Positions 1 through 9,814 of a DNA stretch of 20,577 bases are shown piece after piece (positions within the stretch are counted from its first letter, which is position 1; each line of letters begins with the position of its first letter). The notes below the pieces were generated by a model. It did no database searches and was not told the DNA's origin. It worked only from the letters and a program-made list of their open reading frames with translations. A program made the position numbers and the translations under genes. This stretch comes from an uncultured Rhodocyclaceae bacterium (GTDB taxonomy: Bacteria; Pseudomonadota; Gammaproteobacteria; Burkholderiales; Rhodocyclaceae): assembly GCA_903950295.1 (NCBI GenBank), contig CAJBAP010000287.1:1-20577 (forward strand), read 5' to 3'.

Positions 1-333
1 CCCCACCTGCTTGCCGAGCCACGCTCGCCACAGGCGCACTGGATACTTTTCGGTTCCGGCTTCGCCCTCTGGGCCGGTTGGCAGCTGTCCACCCTGGCCG
101 GCGTGCTGATCGGCGCCCAACTGCCGCCCGACCTCGGCCTCGACTTTGCCCTGCCACTCACCTTCATCGCCATCGTCGTGCCACTGATCGACAGCCGCGC
201 CCGCCTGATCGCGGCCCTGACCGCCGGTGCCGTCGCCATCCTGCTGGTTACCCTGCCCTACAAGACCGGGCTGTTCGCTGCGGCGCTAGCAGGACTGGGC
301 GCAGGTGCGTTCGCCCAAGGGAAGAAACCATGA
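1..333 (+). CDS. azlC: AzlC-family branched-chain amino-acid permease, C-terminal part
   Basis: The frame is open from base 1, so the gene starts upstream; the last 110 residues are visible. AzlC is the large membrane subunit of a two-component exporter of branched-chain amino acids and related compounds in the inner membrane. The visible part is very hydrophobic, with several membrane segments (around WILFGSGFALWAGWQ, FALPLTFIAIVVPLI and LIAALTAGAVAILLV) and the loop VPLIDSRAR, as expected for the end of AzlC. The stop codon overlaps the start of the next gene (ATGA at 330-333), and that gene encodes an AzlD-like protein, so the pair supports the call. Substrate cannot be read from the sequence. 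Confidence 0.85.
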   Translation, partial: PHLLAEPRSPQAHWILFGSGFALWAGWQLSTLAGVLIGAQLPPDLGLDFALPLTFIAIVVPLIDSRARLIAALTAGAVAILLVTLPYKTGLFAAALAGLGAGAFAQGKKP

Positions 334-647
334 CGGGGTTCATGCTGCTCTGGATCGCCTGCGGACTCATCACCTTCGCCATCCGCTACTCCTTCATCGG
401 ACTGGAAGGCCATTACCGGCCGCCGAGTTGGTTCATCCGCTGGCTGCCGTTCGTGCCCATCGCCGCCCTCACCGCGCTGGTCGCCCCCGAACTTCTGCTG
501 GTTGCCGGCAAGATCGATTTCGGCATCCACAACTCACGACTTTGGGCGGGCCTCATCGCCATCGCGGTCGCCGCCCGCTGGCGCAACACCCTGCTGACGA
601 TTGCCAGTGGCTTCGTCGCACTGGGTCTCTTGCGCTGGATAGCCTGA
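330..647 (+). CDS. azlD: AzlD-family branched-chain amino-acid transport subunit
   Basis: A protein of 105 residues, the usual AzlD size, with three to four predicted membrane segments (residues about 3-20, 39-60 and 72-102). AzlD is the small membrane partner of AzlC, and together they export branched-chain amino acids. The ATG at 330 overlaps the azlC stop by four bases (ATGA), which points to translational coupling and decides the start; the longer frame reaching back to about 78 merely runs across azlC in another frame. The gene ends 67 bp before the stop of the converging hybrid kinase at 715, and a dispersed repeat copy lies in that gap. Confidence 0.87.
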   Translation: MTGFMLLWIACGLITFAIRYSFIGLEGHYRPPSWFIRWLPFVPIAALTALVAPELLLVAGKIDFGIHNSRLWAGLIAIAVAARWRNTLLTIASGFVALGLLRWIA

Positions 648-660
648 GAATACTGAGGCC

Positions 661-685
661 AAAAAGTCGGCGCTGGCGGGACGGC
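661..685 (+). repeat. dispersed 25-bp repeat, copy 1 (consensus)
   Basis: Five A's followed by GTCGGCGCTGGCGGGACGGC, identical over 25 bases to copies 3 and 4. It lies between the converging stop codons of azlD (647) and the hybrid kinase (715). On the minus strand it reads as a GC-rich block followed by T5 just past the kinase stop, superficially terminator-like, but the block has only a 3-bp GTC/GAC dyad and the other copies do not sit after minus-strand genes. Confidence 0.9.
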
Positions 686-714
686 TATTCTTTCCAATCC
701 TCATCCTCGGGCAA

Positions 715-2952
<2,238 letters not shown>

Positions 2953-2974
2953 GGTCACGTCCCGGTGGCAGGAT

Positions 2975-3406
2975 CTAGGGCGAAAGCGACCAGACAATGC
3001 GCACACGGGCATCGACCTGGTTTTTCTCTATGTAACCGATGCCCCCCGCGCTACCGACAACCCGTGCCAGAACCTCCGCCGCCGACGTTGCCTGGATCGG
3101 GGGCGTGGTCTTGCCGGAAAAATAAAGTCGCGCCCAATAAGCATTGATCTCGGCAAGATCCTTGTTCACCAGCTTCCGGTAGAACTCACCGCGCAAGCCA
3201 CTGTCAAGCGGTTGGTCCACCGGTATCGCGGCAACCCCTGTCGGCAGCTTGCGATAGCGGCCGAGGAAAATATTAATCACCTCGTCTTGCGTCAGTCGAT
3301 CGACGCCGGACTTAGCATCGACCACCACGACCAGATCAGCCAGTGCACACGAGCAATACAGGAGGCTCAGGACTGCCAGGACCGAGAAACGACGCAAAAT
3401 TCTCAT
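2975..3406 (-). CDS. Small PstS-like periplasmic substrate-binding protein (orphan)
   Basis: 143 residues from the first ATG (3406). A signal peptide spans residues 1-23 (MRILRRFSVL then a hydrophobic core, likely cut after CALA), leaving about 120 residues. The mature part resembles small PBP-like proteins of the PstS/phosphate-binding superfamily: DLVVVVDAKSGVDRLT, then INIFLGRYRKLPTG, a middle segment with FYRKLVNKD and YWARLYFSGK, and a C-terminal GGIGYIEK, which matches the typical GxIGY motif. It is far shorter than a transport PstS (about 320-350 residues), and no ABC permease or ATPase gene is nearby. It sits 7 bp after the porin gene and 22 bp before the hybrid kinase. A sensory role, presenting a ligand to the kinase, is inferred from context; the ligand is unknown. 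Confidence 0.8.
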   Translation of the reverse strand: MRILRRFSVLAVLSLLYCSCALADLVVVVDAKSGVDRLTQDEVINIFLGRYRKLPTGVAAIPVDQPLDSGLRGEFYRKLVNKDLAEINAYWARLYFSGKTTPPIQATSAAEVLARVVGSAGGIGYIEKNQVDARVRIVWSLSP

Positions 3407-3413
3407 GGCCGGA

Positions 3414-4634
3414 TCAGAAGGCAAAATCGAGAGCGACGCTGAAGACGTTCATGCGTCCATCCCACCGCGACAGATCGTCACCCCGAAACGGGAACACCGA
3501 TTCCCGCTGCCCGCGCACCATGTCGAGCTGCGCCTTGAGCGCAAGGTTCCGATAAAAGTCCCAGCGCGTACCCAGCGTCACCGTGTGCTGGTCGGAGTGG
3601 GTCGCGGCAGTCAGCGTTTGCGCCCCCGCAATAATTGCCGCACCACCCGGCCAAGGCAGGGTGGTCTTGATCGAACTTGCCGAAGACTTGGTTACCGAGT
3701 AGCCCACATAAGGAGTGAACTGCTCCACGCGGTAAGAGGCGATGACAAACGCCGCCTTGGAATCTTCGTAAGACGCAGAGTTGTAACCGACCCGCCCCAG
3801 CATCGCCTGAATCTGCAGTGGGCCCTGGTCATAGATCACGCCCAGCGAATCAAAGCGGGCAGTCTTGTCTTTGGCGGACAGTTCGGGTACCAGAGAGATA
3901 ATATCGAAGCCGGCAAGATAGTTCAGCGGCAATTCATGTTCGAAACGAACCTGCGCATGAGCGGCCCGGAATTGCCAGGCGCCGACGAAATAGTCCAGAT
4001 GCCCCCCCGCCAAGAGTGAGCCCTTCAGGTTCCAGGTGATGGGATCGACGAATGGTGACCTTTCCGGGGAGTAGCCGGCGAACAGCTTGCCGCGCAACAG
4101 ACCGTCTCCCAGCGGCGCGCTGGCGCTGACATCGAGTCCGTCGAAGTAGCTGAACACCAACGGACCATAAAAGTCCGGGGGTGGCCGCACGGTCGTGTTC
4201 GAGTACCCGACCAGCCGGGAGTCGGCCTGCATGTAGAACTCGGTACCCAGGCGGCCGACACGGGCCTGGAAATCGGGCGTGAAATCGTGGCGCAGGAAGG
4301 CCCAGGATACTTCTGGATCATGACTGCCGTCGTAGCGATAACGACTGATAACCTGAAGCACGCCTTCAGTCTGTGTGCCCAGCTTCAGGTTCGCTTGCAG
4401 CCCCAGCAAGGAATCAACTTTCGAAGACCATTTTCTCGTGAGACCGTGAGGTTGGGAAAGATCGCGCACATATTCTGCCGAGTCATCGTTCGAGCGCGCA
4501 AAACCCAGCGTACCAAACCCTTTGAGCGCGAACGCATCACTCCCCCATCCCGCGCCGTCACTTTCAGCATGACACCAGCAACTGCCGAGTAAACCGATGC
4601 ACAGCAGCGCAAAACTTTTGCTGACAAATTTCAT
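3414..4634 (-). CDS. Outer-membrane porin-like beta-barrel protein
   Basis: 406 residues from the ATG at 4634, which has a Shine-Dalgarno TGAGGT just upstream; a longer frame to 4667 adds residues before a clear signal peptide and is rejected. The signal peptide is residues 1-23 (cut after WCHA). The mature protein shows alternating hydrophobic/polar beta strands throughout, aromatic girdle residues and ends VALDFAF with a terminal Phe, the usual outer-membrane barrel sorting signal. It resembles the unclassified porins found in Rhodocyclaceae rather than classical trimeric porins (motifs such as GRLGTEFYMQADSRLVGY and YVGYSVTKS). It is the first gene of the porin/binding protein/kinase operon. 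It could be a selective channel for the ligand sensed by that system; substrate unknown. Confidence 0.82.
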   Translation of the reverse strand: MKFVSKSFALLCIGLLGSCWCHAESDGAGWGSDAFALKGFGTLGFARSNDDSAEYVRDLSQPHGLTRKWSSKVDSLLGLQANLKLGTQTEGVLQVISRYRYDGSHDPEVSWAFLRHDFTPDFQARVGRLGTEFYMQADSRLVGYSNTTVRPPPDFYGPLVFSYFDGLDVSASAPLGDGLLRGKLFAGYSPERSPFVDPITWNLKGSLLAGGHLDYFVGAWQFRAAHAQVRFEHELPLNYLAGFDIISLVPELSAKDKTARFDSLGVIYDQGPLQIQAMLGRVGYNSASYEDSKAAFVIASYRVEQFTPYVGYSVTKSSASSIKTTLPWPGGAAIIAGAQTLTAATHSDQHTVTLGTRWDFYRNLALKAQLDMVRGQRESVFPFRGDDLSRWDGRMNVFSVALDFAF

Positions 4635-4638
4635 ACAG

Positions 4639-4644
4639 ACCTCA
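4639..4644 (-). promoter_or_regulatory. Ribosome binding site of the porin gene
   Basis: TGAGGT on the minus strand, 4 bases before the ATG at 4634. It decides the porin start in favour of the signal-peptide Met over the in-frame start at 4667. Confidence 0.65.
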
Positions 4645-4731
4645 ACCATCACACAGCAAAAAAACATCCTGCCAGAAGCCTGCGCATCCCTTAAGAAAGC
4701 GAAGAATCAGGCGGCTACTACAACAGCGAGC

Positions 4732-4760
4732 ATTCTTTACCTGCAAGTAAAGGGTGTCAA
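4732..4760 (-). promoter_or_regulatory. Promoter of the porin-binding protein-kinase operon with a palindromic operator candidate
   Basis: On the minus strand a perfect -35 TTGACA (4760-4755) is followed after exactly 17 bp by AAGAAT (4737-4732), a 4/6 match to TATAAT. Between them, overlapping the -10, lies the palindrome CTTTACCTGCAAGTAAAG (4735-4752), symmetric at 16 of 18 positions. The predicted transcript starts near 4725, giving a leader of about 90 nt before the porin ATG. Its placement suggests a dimeric repressor site or an activator acting on the spacer; the regulator is not identified. The promoter elements are seen directly; function is inferred. Confidence 0.6.
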
Positions 4761-4797
4761 TTAGACGAAAGATATACATTTGCCGAGTGGGAAAACC

Positions 4798-4821
4798 AAA
4801 AGTCGGCGGTGGCGGGACGGC
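4798..4821 (+). repeat. dispersed 25-bp repeat, copy 2 (two differences from consensus)
   Basis: Four A's followed by GTCGGCGGTGGCGGGACGGC. Against copies 1, 3 and 4 it has one C-to-G change, and the first A of the run is a C (4797). It lies in the 230-bp divergent region between the porin and queF, 37 bp beyond the porin -35 box and six bases before the perfect TATAAT that probably drives queF. Confidence 0.88.
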
Positions 4822-4827
4822 GGCTCA

Positions 4828-4833
4828 TATAAT
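4828..4833 (+). promoter_or_regulatory. Candidate -10 box of the queF-dap-pilU operon
   Basis: A perfect TATAAT 31 bases before the queF ATG, in an otherwise GC-rich context. No convincing -35 is present 16-18 bp upstream; that place is occupied by repeat copy 2 (GGCGGT at 4805-4810). Transcription would start near 4840, leaving a leader of about 25 nt, too short for the preQ1 riboswitch that controls queF in some other bacteria. Confidence 0.5.
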
Positions 4834-4864
4834 GGCTTACGCCCTTTGAACGAGTCCGTCAGCC

Positions 4865-5284
4865 ATGACCAGCGCCCCCGCAAAATCACTGGAAACCTTC
4901 CCCAATCCGGCCCCCCATCGGGATTACCAGATCCACATGGAAATCCCGGAATTCACCTGCCTGTGCCCCAAGACCGGGCAACCGGATTTCGCCACGCTGA
5001 CGCTCGACTATGTGCCCGACAAGCTTTGCGTCGAATTGAAAAGCCTCAAGCTCTACACTTGGAGCTTCCGCGCAGAAGGTCACTTTCACGAAGACGTGAC
5101 CAACCGCATCCTTGACGACCTGGCCAAGGCCACCAAGCCGCGCTTCATGCGTCTCACGGCGCGCTTCTACGTGCGCGGTGGCATCTTTACCAACGTCGTT
5201 GCCGAACACCGCAAGAAGGGCTGGAAGCGGGCGGCACCAGTCGAGCTTGCCAGTTTCCCCAGCCAGTCGAATACACGGGGATAA
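4865..5284 (+). CDS. queF: NADPH-dependent 7-cyano-7-deazaguanine reductase QueF
   Basis: 139 residues, the short single-domain (YkvM/Bacillus-type) form rather than the long E. coli form. QueF reduces preQ0 to preQ1 with NADPH in the cytoplasm, in the queuosine tRNA-modification pathway. Seen: [16 protein letters not shown] at about 28-43, carrying the catalytic Cys34 that forms the thioimide and Asp41 that assists; the QueF signature VELKSLKLY at 56-64; and GHFHEDVTN at 72-80 for substrate binding. The ATG at 4865 is 31 bp past a TATAAT box. The gene heads a five-gene run; dapC begins 5 bp after its stop. No other queuosine gene is in the window. Confidence 0.95.
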   Translation: MTSAPAKSLETFPNPAPHRDYQIHMEIPEFTCLCPKTGQPDFATLTLDYVPDKLCVELKSLKLYTWSFRAEGHFHEDVTNRILDDLAKATKPRFMRLTARFYVRGGIFTNVVAEHRKKGWKRAAPVELASFPSQSNTRG

Positions 5285-5289
5285 GCGGC

Positions 5290-6501
5290 ATGAATCCGAA
5301 CCTCGACAAACTCCACTCCTATCCGTTCGAGAAACTGCGCGAGCTTTTCGCCGGCAGCACACCGCCGGTTGGCATGAAGGAAATCAAGCTGCATATCGGC
5401 GAACCCCAGCATCCGACGCCGCGCCTGATTCAAGACGCGCTGACAAACAATCTTGCCGGGCTGGCCAACTACCCCACCACCAACGGTAGCGACGACCTGC
5501 GCCAGTCCATCGCCGACTGGATCGCCCGGCGTTATGGCATTCCGGCCCCCGACATCGCCGCGCAAGTGCTGCCAGTAACGGGCTCGCGCGAAGCGCTGTT
5601 CGCCATCGCCCAGGCGGTCATCGAGCCCAAGCACAATAAACCGGTGGTGATTTCGCCGAACCCGTTCTATCAAATCTACGAGGGTGCCGCGCTTCTGGCT
5701 GGCGCCCGGCCGTTTTTTCTCAATACCACGCCAGCCAACAATTACCTGATGGACTGGACCAGCGTACCCGAGGAAATCTGGCAGGACTGCCAACTCGTCT
5801 ATGTCTGCTCACCCGGCAACCCCACCGGCAAGGTGATGCCACTGGAAGACTGGCAGGTGCTGTTCGAGCTGTCAGACCGCTACGGCTTCGTCATCGCCGC
5901 CGACGAATGCTATTCGGAAATTTATTTCGACGAGAAGCAGCCGCCACTCGGCGGGCTCGAAGCCGCCCGAAAACTTGGGCGCGACGACTACAAAAACCTC
6001 GTCATGTTCTCCAGCCTGTCGAAACGCTCCAACGTGCCGGGTATGCGTTCCGGCTTCGTCGCCGGCGATGCGGCCATCCTGAAGAAGTTCTGGCTCTACC
6101 GCACCTACCAGGGCTGCGCCATGTCGCCACCGGTACAAGCCGCCAGCGCGGCAGCGTGGCGAGACGAGGCGCATGTGCAGGATAACCGCCGACTCTATGG
6201 CGAGAAATTCCAGCAGGTCACCCCCATCATCGCGCGCTATCTGCACACCGAAAAACCCGATGCCGGCTTCTATTTGTGGGCATCCGTCACGCCGACCGGC
6301 CTCTCCGATACGGAATTCACCCGGTTGCTGCGCCACCAATATAATGTGAGCGTCCTGCCCGGCAGTTATCTGGCGCGTGATGTGGGATTGGCTGCCGACG
6401 CGAACCCCGGCCGCGATTTTGTCCGCATCGCTCTTGTTGCCAGTGTTGAAGAATGCCTCGAAGCCGCACGACGTATTGCTGCGTTCTGTGAATCGCTATA
6501 A
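5290..6501 (+). CDS. dapC: Succinyldiaminopimelate transaminase DapC
   Basis: 403 residues, a fold-type I PLP aminotransferase. DapC converts N-succinyl-2-amino-6-ketopimelate plus glutamate to N-succinyl-LL-diaminopimelate in the succinylase branch of lysine and meso-DAP synthesis. Seen: [11 protein letters not shown] (34-44) near the N-terminus, SPGNPTG with Asn177, AADECYSE with Asp205, the PLP lysine in [15 protein letters not shown] (Lys245) and substrate-carboxylate Arg near the C-terminus. The general family overlaps with other class I/II aminotransferases, but the immediate neighbours dapD and dapE settle the assignment. It starts 5 bp after queF, with a G-rich segment overlapping the queF stop as the likely ribosome binding site. 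Confidence 0.93.
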   Translation: MNPNLDKLHSYPFEKLRELFAGSTPPVGMKEIKLHIGEPQHPTPRLIQDALTNNLAGLANYPTTNGSDDLRQSIADWIARRYGIPAPDIAAQVLPVTGSREALFAIAQAVIEPKHNKPVVISPNPFYQIYEGAALLAGARPFFLNTTPANNYLMDWTSVPEEIWQDCQLVYVCSPGNPTGKVMPLEDWQVLFELSDRYGFVIAADECYSEIYFDEKQPPLGGLEAARKLGRDDYKNLVMFSSLSKRSNVPGMRSGFVAGDAAILKKFWLYRTYQGCAMSPPVQAASAAAWRDEAHVQDNRRLYGEKFQQVTPIIARYLHTEKPDAGFYLWASVTPTGLSDTEFTRLLRHQYNVSVLPGSYLARDVGLAADANPGRDFVRIALVASVEECLEAARRIAAFCESL

Positions 6502-6526
6502 ACAAACATTAACCAAGGAAACCGCC

Positions 6527-7345
6527 ATGCACGAACTGCAAACCCTTATCGACCAGGCCTGGGAAGACCGTGCCAACCTGAAGCCCGGCACCGCTCCGGC
6601 CCGCGTCGGCGATGCGGTCAACAACATCCTCGCCGAACTCGACGCCGGCCGCCTGCGCGTCGCCGAGAAGATTGACGGTCAGTGGGTCACGCACCAGTGG
6701 ATCAAGAAAGCCGTGCTGCTCTCGTTCCGCATGGAAGACAACGTGCTGATGGACGGTGGCCCGATCCGCTACTACGACAAGGTGCCGACCAAGTTCGCCC
6801 ACTACGACACGCATACCTTCCAGAAGGGCGGCTTCCGCGTCGTACCGGGCGCCGTGGTGCGGCGCGGCTCTTACATCGGCAACAACGTGGTGTTGATGCC
6901 CAGCTTCGTCAATATCGGCGCCTACGTCGGCGAGAACACCATGGTCGATACCTGGGCCACCGTCGGTTCCTGCGCGCAGATCGGCAGTAACGTGCATTTG
7001 AGCGGCGGCGTCGGCATCGGCGGCGTGCTCGAACCCCTGCAGGCCAACCCGACCATCATCGGTGACAACTGCTTCGTCGGCGCCCGTTCAGAGGTCGTCG
7101 AAGGCGTCATCGTCGAAGACAACTGCGTCATTTCGATGGGAGTTTTCATCAGCCAGAGCACCAAGATCTACGACCGCGCCACCGGCGAAATCACCTATGG
7201 CCGCGTACCCGAAGGTTCGGTCGTGGTGGCTGGCAGCCTACCCTCGGCCGATGGCAAATACAGCCTCGTTTGCGCCGTCATCGTCAAGAAAGTGGATGCG
7301 CAAACCCGCTCCAAGACCAGCATCAACGAACTCCTCCGGGATTAA
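6527..7345 (+). CDS. dapD: 2,3,4,5-tetrahydropyridine-2,6-dicarboxylate N-succinyltransferase DapD
   Basis: 272 residues, close to the 274 of E. coli DapD. It transfers succinyl from succinyl-CoA to tetrahydrodipicolinate, the first step of the succinylase branch, as a cytoplasmic trimer. The start is the ATG at 6527, preceded by AAGGAA at 6515-6520; the frame extends upstream inside dapC but without support. Seen: N-terminal helical part ([15 protein letters not shown]), then a left-handed beta-helix of hexapeptide repeats from about residue 105 ([46 protein letters not shown]), with the DapD motif [16 protein letters not shown]. It is followed 11 bp later by the pilus ATPase. Confidence 0.96.
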   Translation: MHELQTLIDQAWEDRANLKPGTAPARVGDAVNNILAELDAGRLRVAEKIDGQWVTHQWIKKAVLLSFRMEDNVLMDGGPIRYYDKVPTKFAHYDTHTFQKGGFRVVPGAVVRRGSYIGNNVVLMPSFVNIGAYVGENTMVDTWATVGSCAQIGSNVHLSGGVGIGGVLEPLQANPTIIGDNCFVGARSEVVEGVIVEDNCVISMGVFISQSTKIYDRATGEITYGRVPEGSVVVAGSLPSADGKYSLVCAVIVKKVDAQTRSKTSINELLRD

Positions 7346-7349
7346 GGAG
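7344..7349 (+). promoter_or_regulatory. Ribosome binding site of pilU overlapping the dapD stop
   Basis: AAGGAG overlaps the TAA of dapD (7343-7345) and lies 7 bases before the ATG at 7357, coupling the ATPase to dapD translation. It fixes the pilU start against the longer open frame that begins inside dapD. Confidence 0.7.
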
Positions 7350-7356
7350 CACCAAA

Positions 7357-8529
7357 ATGGGCGCGATGCAGAGACTCTTCCAGCTGATGGCCGAGAAAAA
7401 GGCCTCGGACATCTTCGTCTCGGTGGGTGCGCCCATCAACATCAAGATCAACGGCAACGCGGTGCCGGTAAACCAGCAGACCATGGATGGCGCGACCATC
7501 AATGGCCTGTTGCAGGAAATCCTCACCGAGCACCAGCTCAAGGAGTTCGAGGAAACGCTGGAGCTCAACACCGGCTATGCGCTCGAAGGCGTAGGAAATT
7601 TCCGTATTTCGGTAATGCGTCAGAAGGGCACGCCGGCCTTCGTCGTGCGCTACATCCCGACGGAAATTCCCAAGTTCGAAACGCTCAACCTGCCGCCGGT
7701 ACTGGCCGATATCGTCATGGAAAAGCGTGGCCTGATCCTCATGGTCGGGGCTACTGGTTCAGGCAAGTCAACCACCTTGACTGCCATGCTCGATTACCGC
7801 AACGAACGCAAATCCGGCCATATCCTGACGCTGGAAGACCCGATCGAGTTCATCTTCAAAAACAAGAAGTCCATCGTCAACCAGCGCGAAGTCGGTGCCG
7901 ACACGCGTGCTTTCCAAACCGCCCTGAAGAACGCCCTGCGTCAGGCACCGGATTGCATCTTCATCGGCGAAATTCGCGACAAGGAAACCATGTCGCAGGC
8001 CGTCGCCTACGCCCAATCAGGACACCTGGCGCTGGCCACCCTGCACGCCAACAACAGCTACCATTCGATGAGTCGCATCATCAGCTTTTACCCGCTGGAA
8101 AACCGCCCCGCGCTGCTCGCCGACTTGAGCGTAACGCTGAAGAGCATCATTTCCCAACGTCTGGTGAAAAAACCCGACGGCGCGCGCACACCGGCCGTCG
8201 AGGTGATGCTCAACTCGCGTCACATCGCCGAACTGATCGAAAAGGGCGACCTCAACGGCGTGAAAGAAGCGATGGAGCAAAGCATGTCACCCGGCTCGCA
8301 AACCTTCGAGCAATCGCTGTTCGCACTCTACAAGTCCGGCACGATCACCCTGGAAGAAGCGCTCGCCAACGCCGACTCGGCCAACAACCTGCACTGGCTG
8401 ATCAACAACGCCGCCGTCGACAAGAAACCCGATGACAAGCCGCTCGCCCCCATGGCGCCGGCCGATGCCGAAGCCAGCACCTCGGAAGCCGGCGCAACCT
8501 TCTCCGAATTCACCCTGAAGATGGACTGA
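7357..8529 (+). CDS. pilU: Type IV pilus retraction ATPase, PilU type
   Basis: 390 residues. A hexameric cytoplasmic secretion ATPase of the PilT/PilU family; PilU helps PilT power pilus retraction for twitching and DNA uptake. Seen: N-terminal domain (KKASDIFVSVGAPINIKING), Walker A GATGSGKS (131-138), Asp box LTLEDPIEF (158-166), Walker B IFIGEIRD (201-208), His box SGHLALATLHANN (221-233). The long C-terminal part with SFYPLENRPALLADLSVTLK, the segment ALANADSANNL and an acidic/alanine-rich tail ending FTLKMD matches PilU rather than the shorter PilT. The gene lies between dapD and dapE with no pilT beside it, an unexpected setting. The start at 7357 is supported by AAGGAG; dapE follows after 3 bp. 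Confidence 0.9.
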   Translation: MGAMQRLFQLMAEKKASDIFVSVGAPINIKINGNAVPVNQQTMDGATINGLLQEILTEHQLKEFEETLELNTGYALEGVGNFRISVMRQKGTPAFVVRYIPTEIPKFETLNLPPVLADIVMEKRGLILMVGATGSGKSTTLTAMLDYRNERKSGHILTLEDPIEFIFKNKKSIVNQREVGADTRAFQTALKNALRQAPDCIFIGEIRDKETMSQAVAYAQSGHLALATLHANNSYHSMSRIISFYPLENRPALLADLSVTLKSIISQRLVKKPDGARTPAVEVMLNSRHIAELIEKGDLNGVKEAMEQSMSPGSQTFEQSLFALYKSGTITLEEALANADSANNLHWLINNAAVDKKPDDKPLAPMAPADAEASTSEAGATFSEFTLKMD

Positions 8530-8532
8530 GCG

Positions 8533-9684
8533 GTGGATACCACATCGCCACCCACGCTTGCATTGGCAAAAGCGCTGATCGCGCGCCGCTCGATCACGAC
8601 CGAGGATGCCGGCTGCCTCGATCTCATCGCCGCCCGTCTGGCGCCGCTCGGTTTCGTCTGCGAACGCATCGACAGTACCGGCCCGACCGGCCATGTCTGC
8701 AATCTTTGGGCGCGACGCGGCACCGCCAGGCCACTCATCGTTTTCGCCGGACACACCGATGTCGTGCCACCCGGCCCGGCCGACCAATGGCAGAGCGACC
8801 CCTTCGTGCCCACCGAACGCGCTGGCATGCTCTACGGTCGCGGCGCCGCCGACATGAAGACCTCCGTCGCTGCGGCCATCGTCGCCACCGAACGTCTACT
8901 TGCCGATACCGCGCAGATCAATGGTTCGCTGGCTTTTCTGCTTACTTCCGATGAGGAAGGCGATGCCACCGATGGCACCGTCAAGGTCGTCGCAACGCTC
9001 AAGGCACGCGGTGAAACCCTCGACTGCTGCATCGTCGGCGAGCCGACCTCGGTCAACCACCAAGGTGACACCATCAAGAACGGCCGGCGCGGCTCGCTCT
9101 CCGGCAAGCTGATGGTGAAAGGTGTGCAAGGCCACGTTGCCTACCCGGAAAAGGTCAAGAACCCCATTCACCTTGCCGCCCCGGCGCTGGCCGAACTGGC
9201 CGCCACGCATTGGGACAATGGCAACGAATTTTTCCCGCCGACGAGTTTCCAGATCTCCAACATCCACGCCGGCACCGGCGCCACCAACGTCGTGCCCGGC
9301 ACATTGGAAGTCCTGTTCAATTTCCGCTTCTCTACCGCCAGCTCGGCCGACGGACTGCAAAACCGTACGCACGAGATTCTGGATCGCCACCAACTCGAAT
9401 ACGACCTGCACTGGATGCTCGGTGGCCGCCCCTTCATCACCGCACCCGGCCGACTGGTGAGTGCCCTCTCCGCCGCGATCCAGGCCGAAGCCGGCATCAC
9501 GCCCGAGCTCTCCACCAGCGGCGGCACCTCCGACGGCCGCTTCATTGCCGACATCTGCCCCGAAGTCGTCGAGTTTGGCCCGGTGAATGCGACAATCCAC
9601 AAGATCGACGAATGTGTCGCCATCGCCGACATCGAACCGCTGGCACGGATTTACGCAGCCACTTTCAGAACATTGCTGACCTGA
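8533..9684 (+). CDS. dapE: Succinyl-diaminopimelate desuccinylase DapE
   Basis: 383 residues from a GTG 3 bp after pilU; no in-frame ATG lies close by, and the length is right for DapE (about 375-380). It is a di-zinc amidohydrolase (M20 family) releasing succinate and LL-diaminopimelate, the last succinylase step before DapF. Seen by alignment to the family: metal/catalytic residues His74 and Asp76 in [11 protein letters not shown], Asp107 in GRGAADMK, the catalytic base Glu141 and Glu142 in SDEEGDA, Glu170 in VGEPTS and His356 in NATIHKIDE. It completes dapC-dapD-dapE. The final A of the TGA stop is also the first base of repeat copy 3, so the repeat begins exactly at the gene end. Confidence 0.96.
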   Translation: MDTTSPPTLALAKALIARRSITTEDAGCLDLIAARLAPLGFVCERIDSTGPTGHVCNLWARRGTARPLIVFAGHTDVVPPGPADQWQSDPFVPTERAGMLYGRGAADMKTSVAAAIVATERLLADTAQINGSLAFLLTSDEEGDATDGTVKVVATLKARGETLDCCIVGEPTSVNHQGDTIKNGRRGSLSGKLMVKGVQGHVAYPEKVKNPIHLAAPALAELAATHWDNGNEFFPPTSFQISNIHAGTGATNVVPGTLEVLFNFRFSTASSADGLQNRTHEILDRHQLEYDLHWMLGGRPFITAPGRLVSALSAAIQAEAGITPELSTSGGTSDGRFIADICPEVVEFGPVNATIHKIDECVAIADIEPLARIYAATFRTLLT

Positions 9685-9708
9685 AAAAGTCGGCGCTGGC
9701 GGGACGGC
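9684..9708 (+). repeat. dispersed 25-bp repeat, copy 3 (consensus)
   Basis: Five A's followed by GTCGGCGCTGGCGGGACGGC, identical to copies 1 and 4. The first A is the last base of the dapE stop codon TGA (9682-9684). The rest of 9709-9814 holds no clear gene; it contains a direct repeat of ACGAGTG (9731-9737 and 9739-9745) and no convincing promoter or terminator. Confidence 0.9.
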
Positions 9709-9800
9709 AGGTGTAAGTTCCCCGAAACCGACGAGTGTACGAGTGCCCTTAGTTGATCGCTTGACCACATCCTATGAAAACGTCTCACTCCCCCTGGCCG

Positions 9801-9806
9801 AGAGGA
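9801..9806 (+). promoter_or_regulatory. Ribosome binding site favouring a TTG start
   Basis: AGAGGA lies 8 bases before a TTG at 9815 in the frame of the HD-GYP gene. The alternative GTG at 9743 has no such site, and the codons between the two are atypical for this genome (TTA, TCA, AGG, CTT), so the TTG is preferred. Confidence 0.5.
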
Positions 9807-9814
9807 AACTTCTC

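Noticed and set aside
661..685. Repeat copy as a rho-independent terminator of the minus-strand kinase
   Set aside because: It has a GC block then T5 on the minus strand, but only a 3-bp dyad, and identical copies occur inside genes and upstream of queF where a terminator makes no sense.
4834..4864. preQ1 riboswitch in front of queF
   Set aside because: The leader predicted from the TATAAT box is only about 25 nt and lacks the C-rich loop and A-rich tail of a preQ1-I aptamer.
7062..8435. 457-residue plus-strand open frame across dapD and pilU
   Set aside because: It is out of frame with two clearly recognised genes and shows no domain; a high-GC shadow.
9761..9778. TTGACC and TATGAA as a promoter for the HD-GYP gene
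   Set aside because: The two boxes are only 6 bp apart, far too close for sigma70; no other pairing in the gap is convincing.
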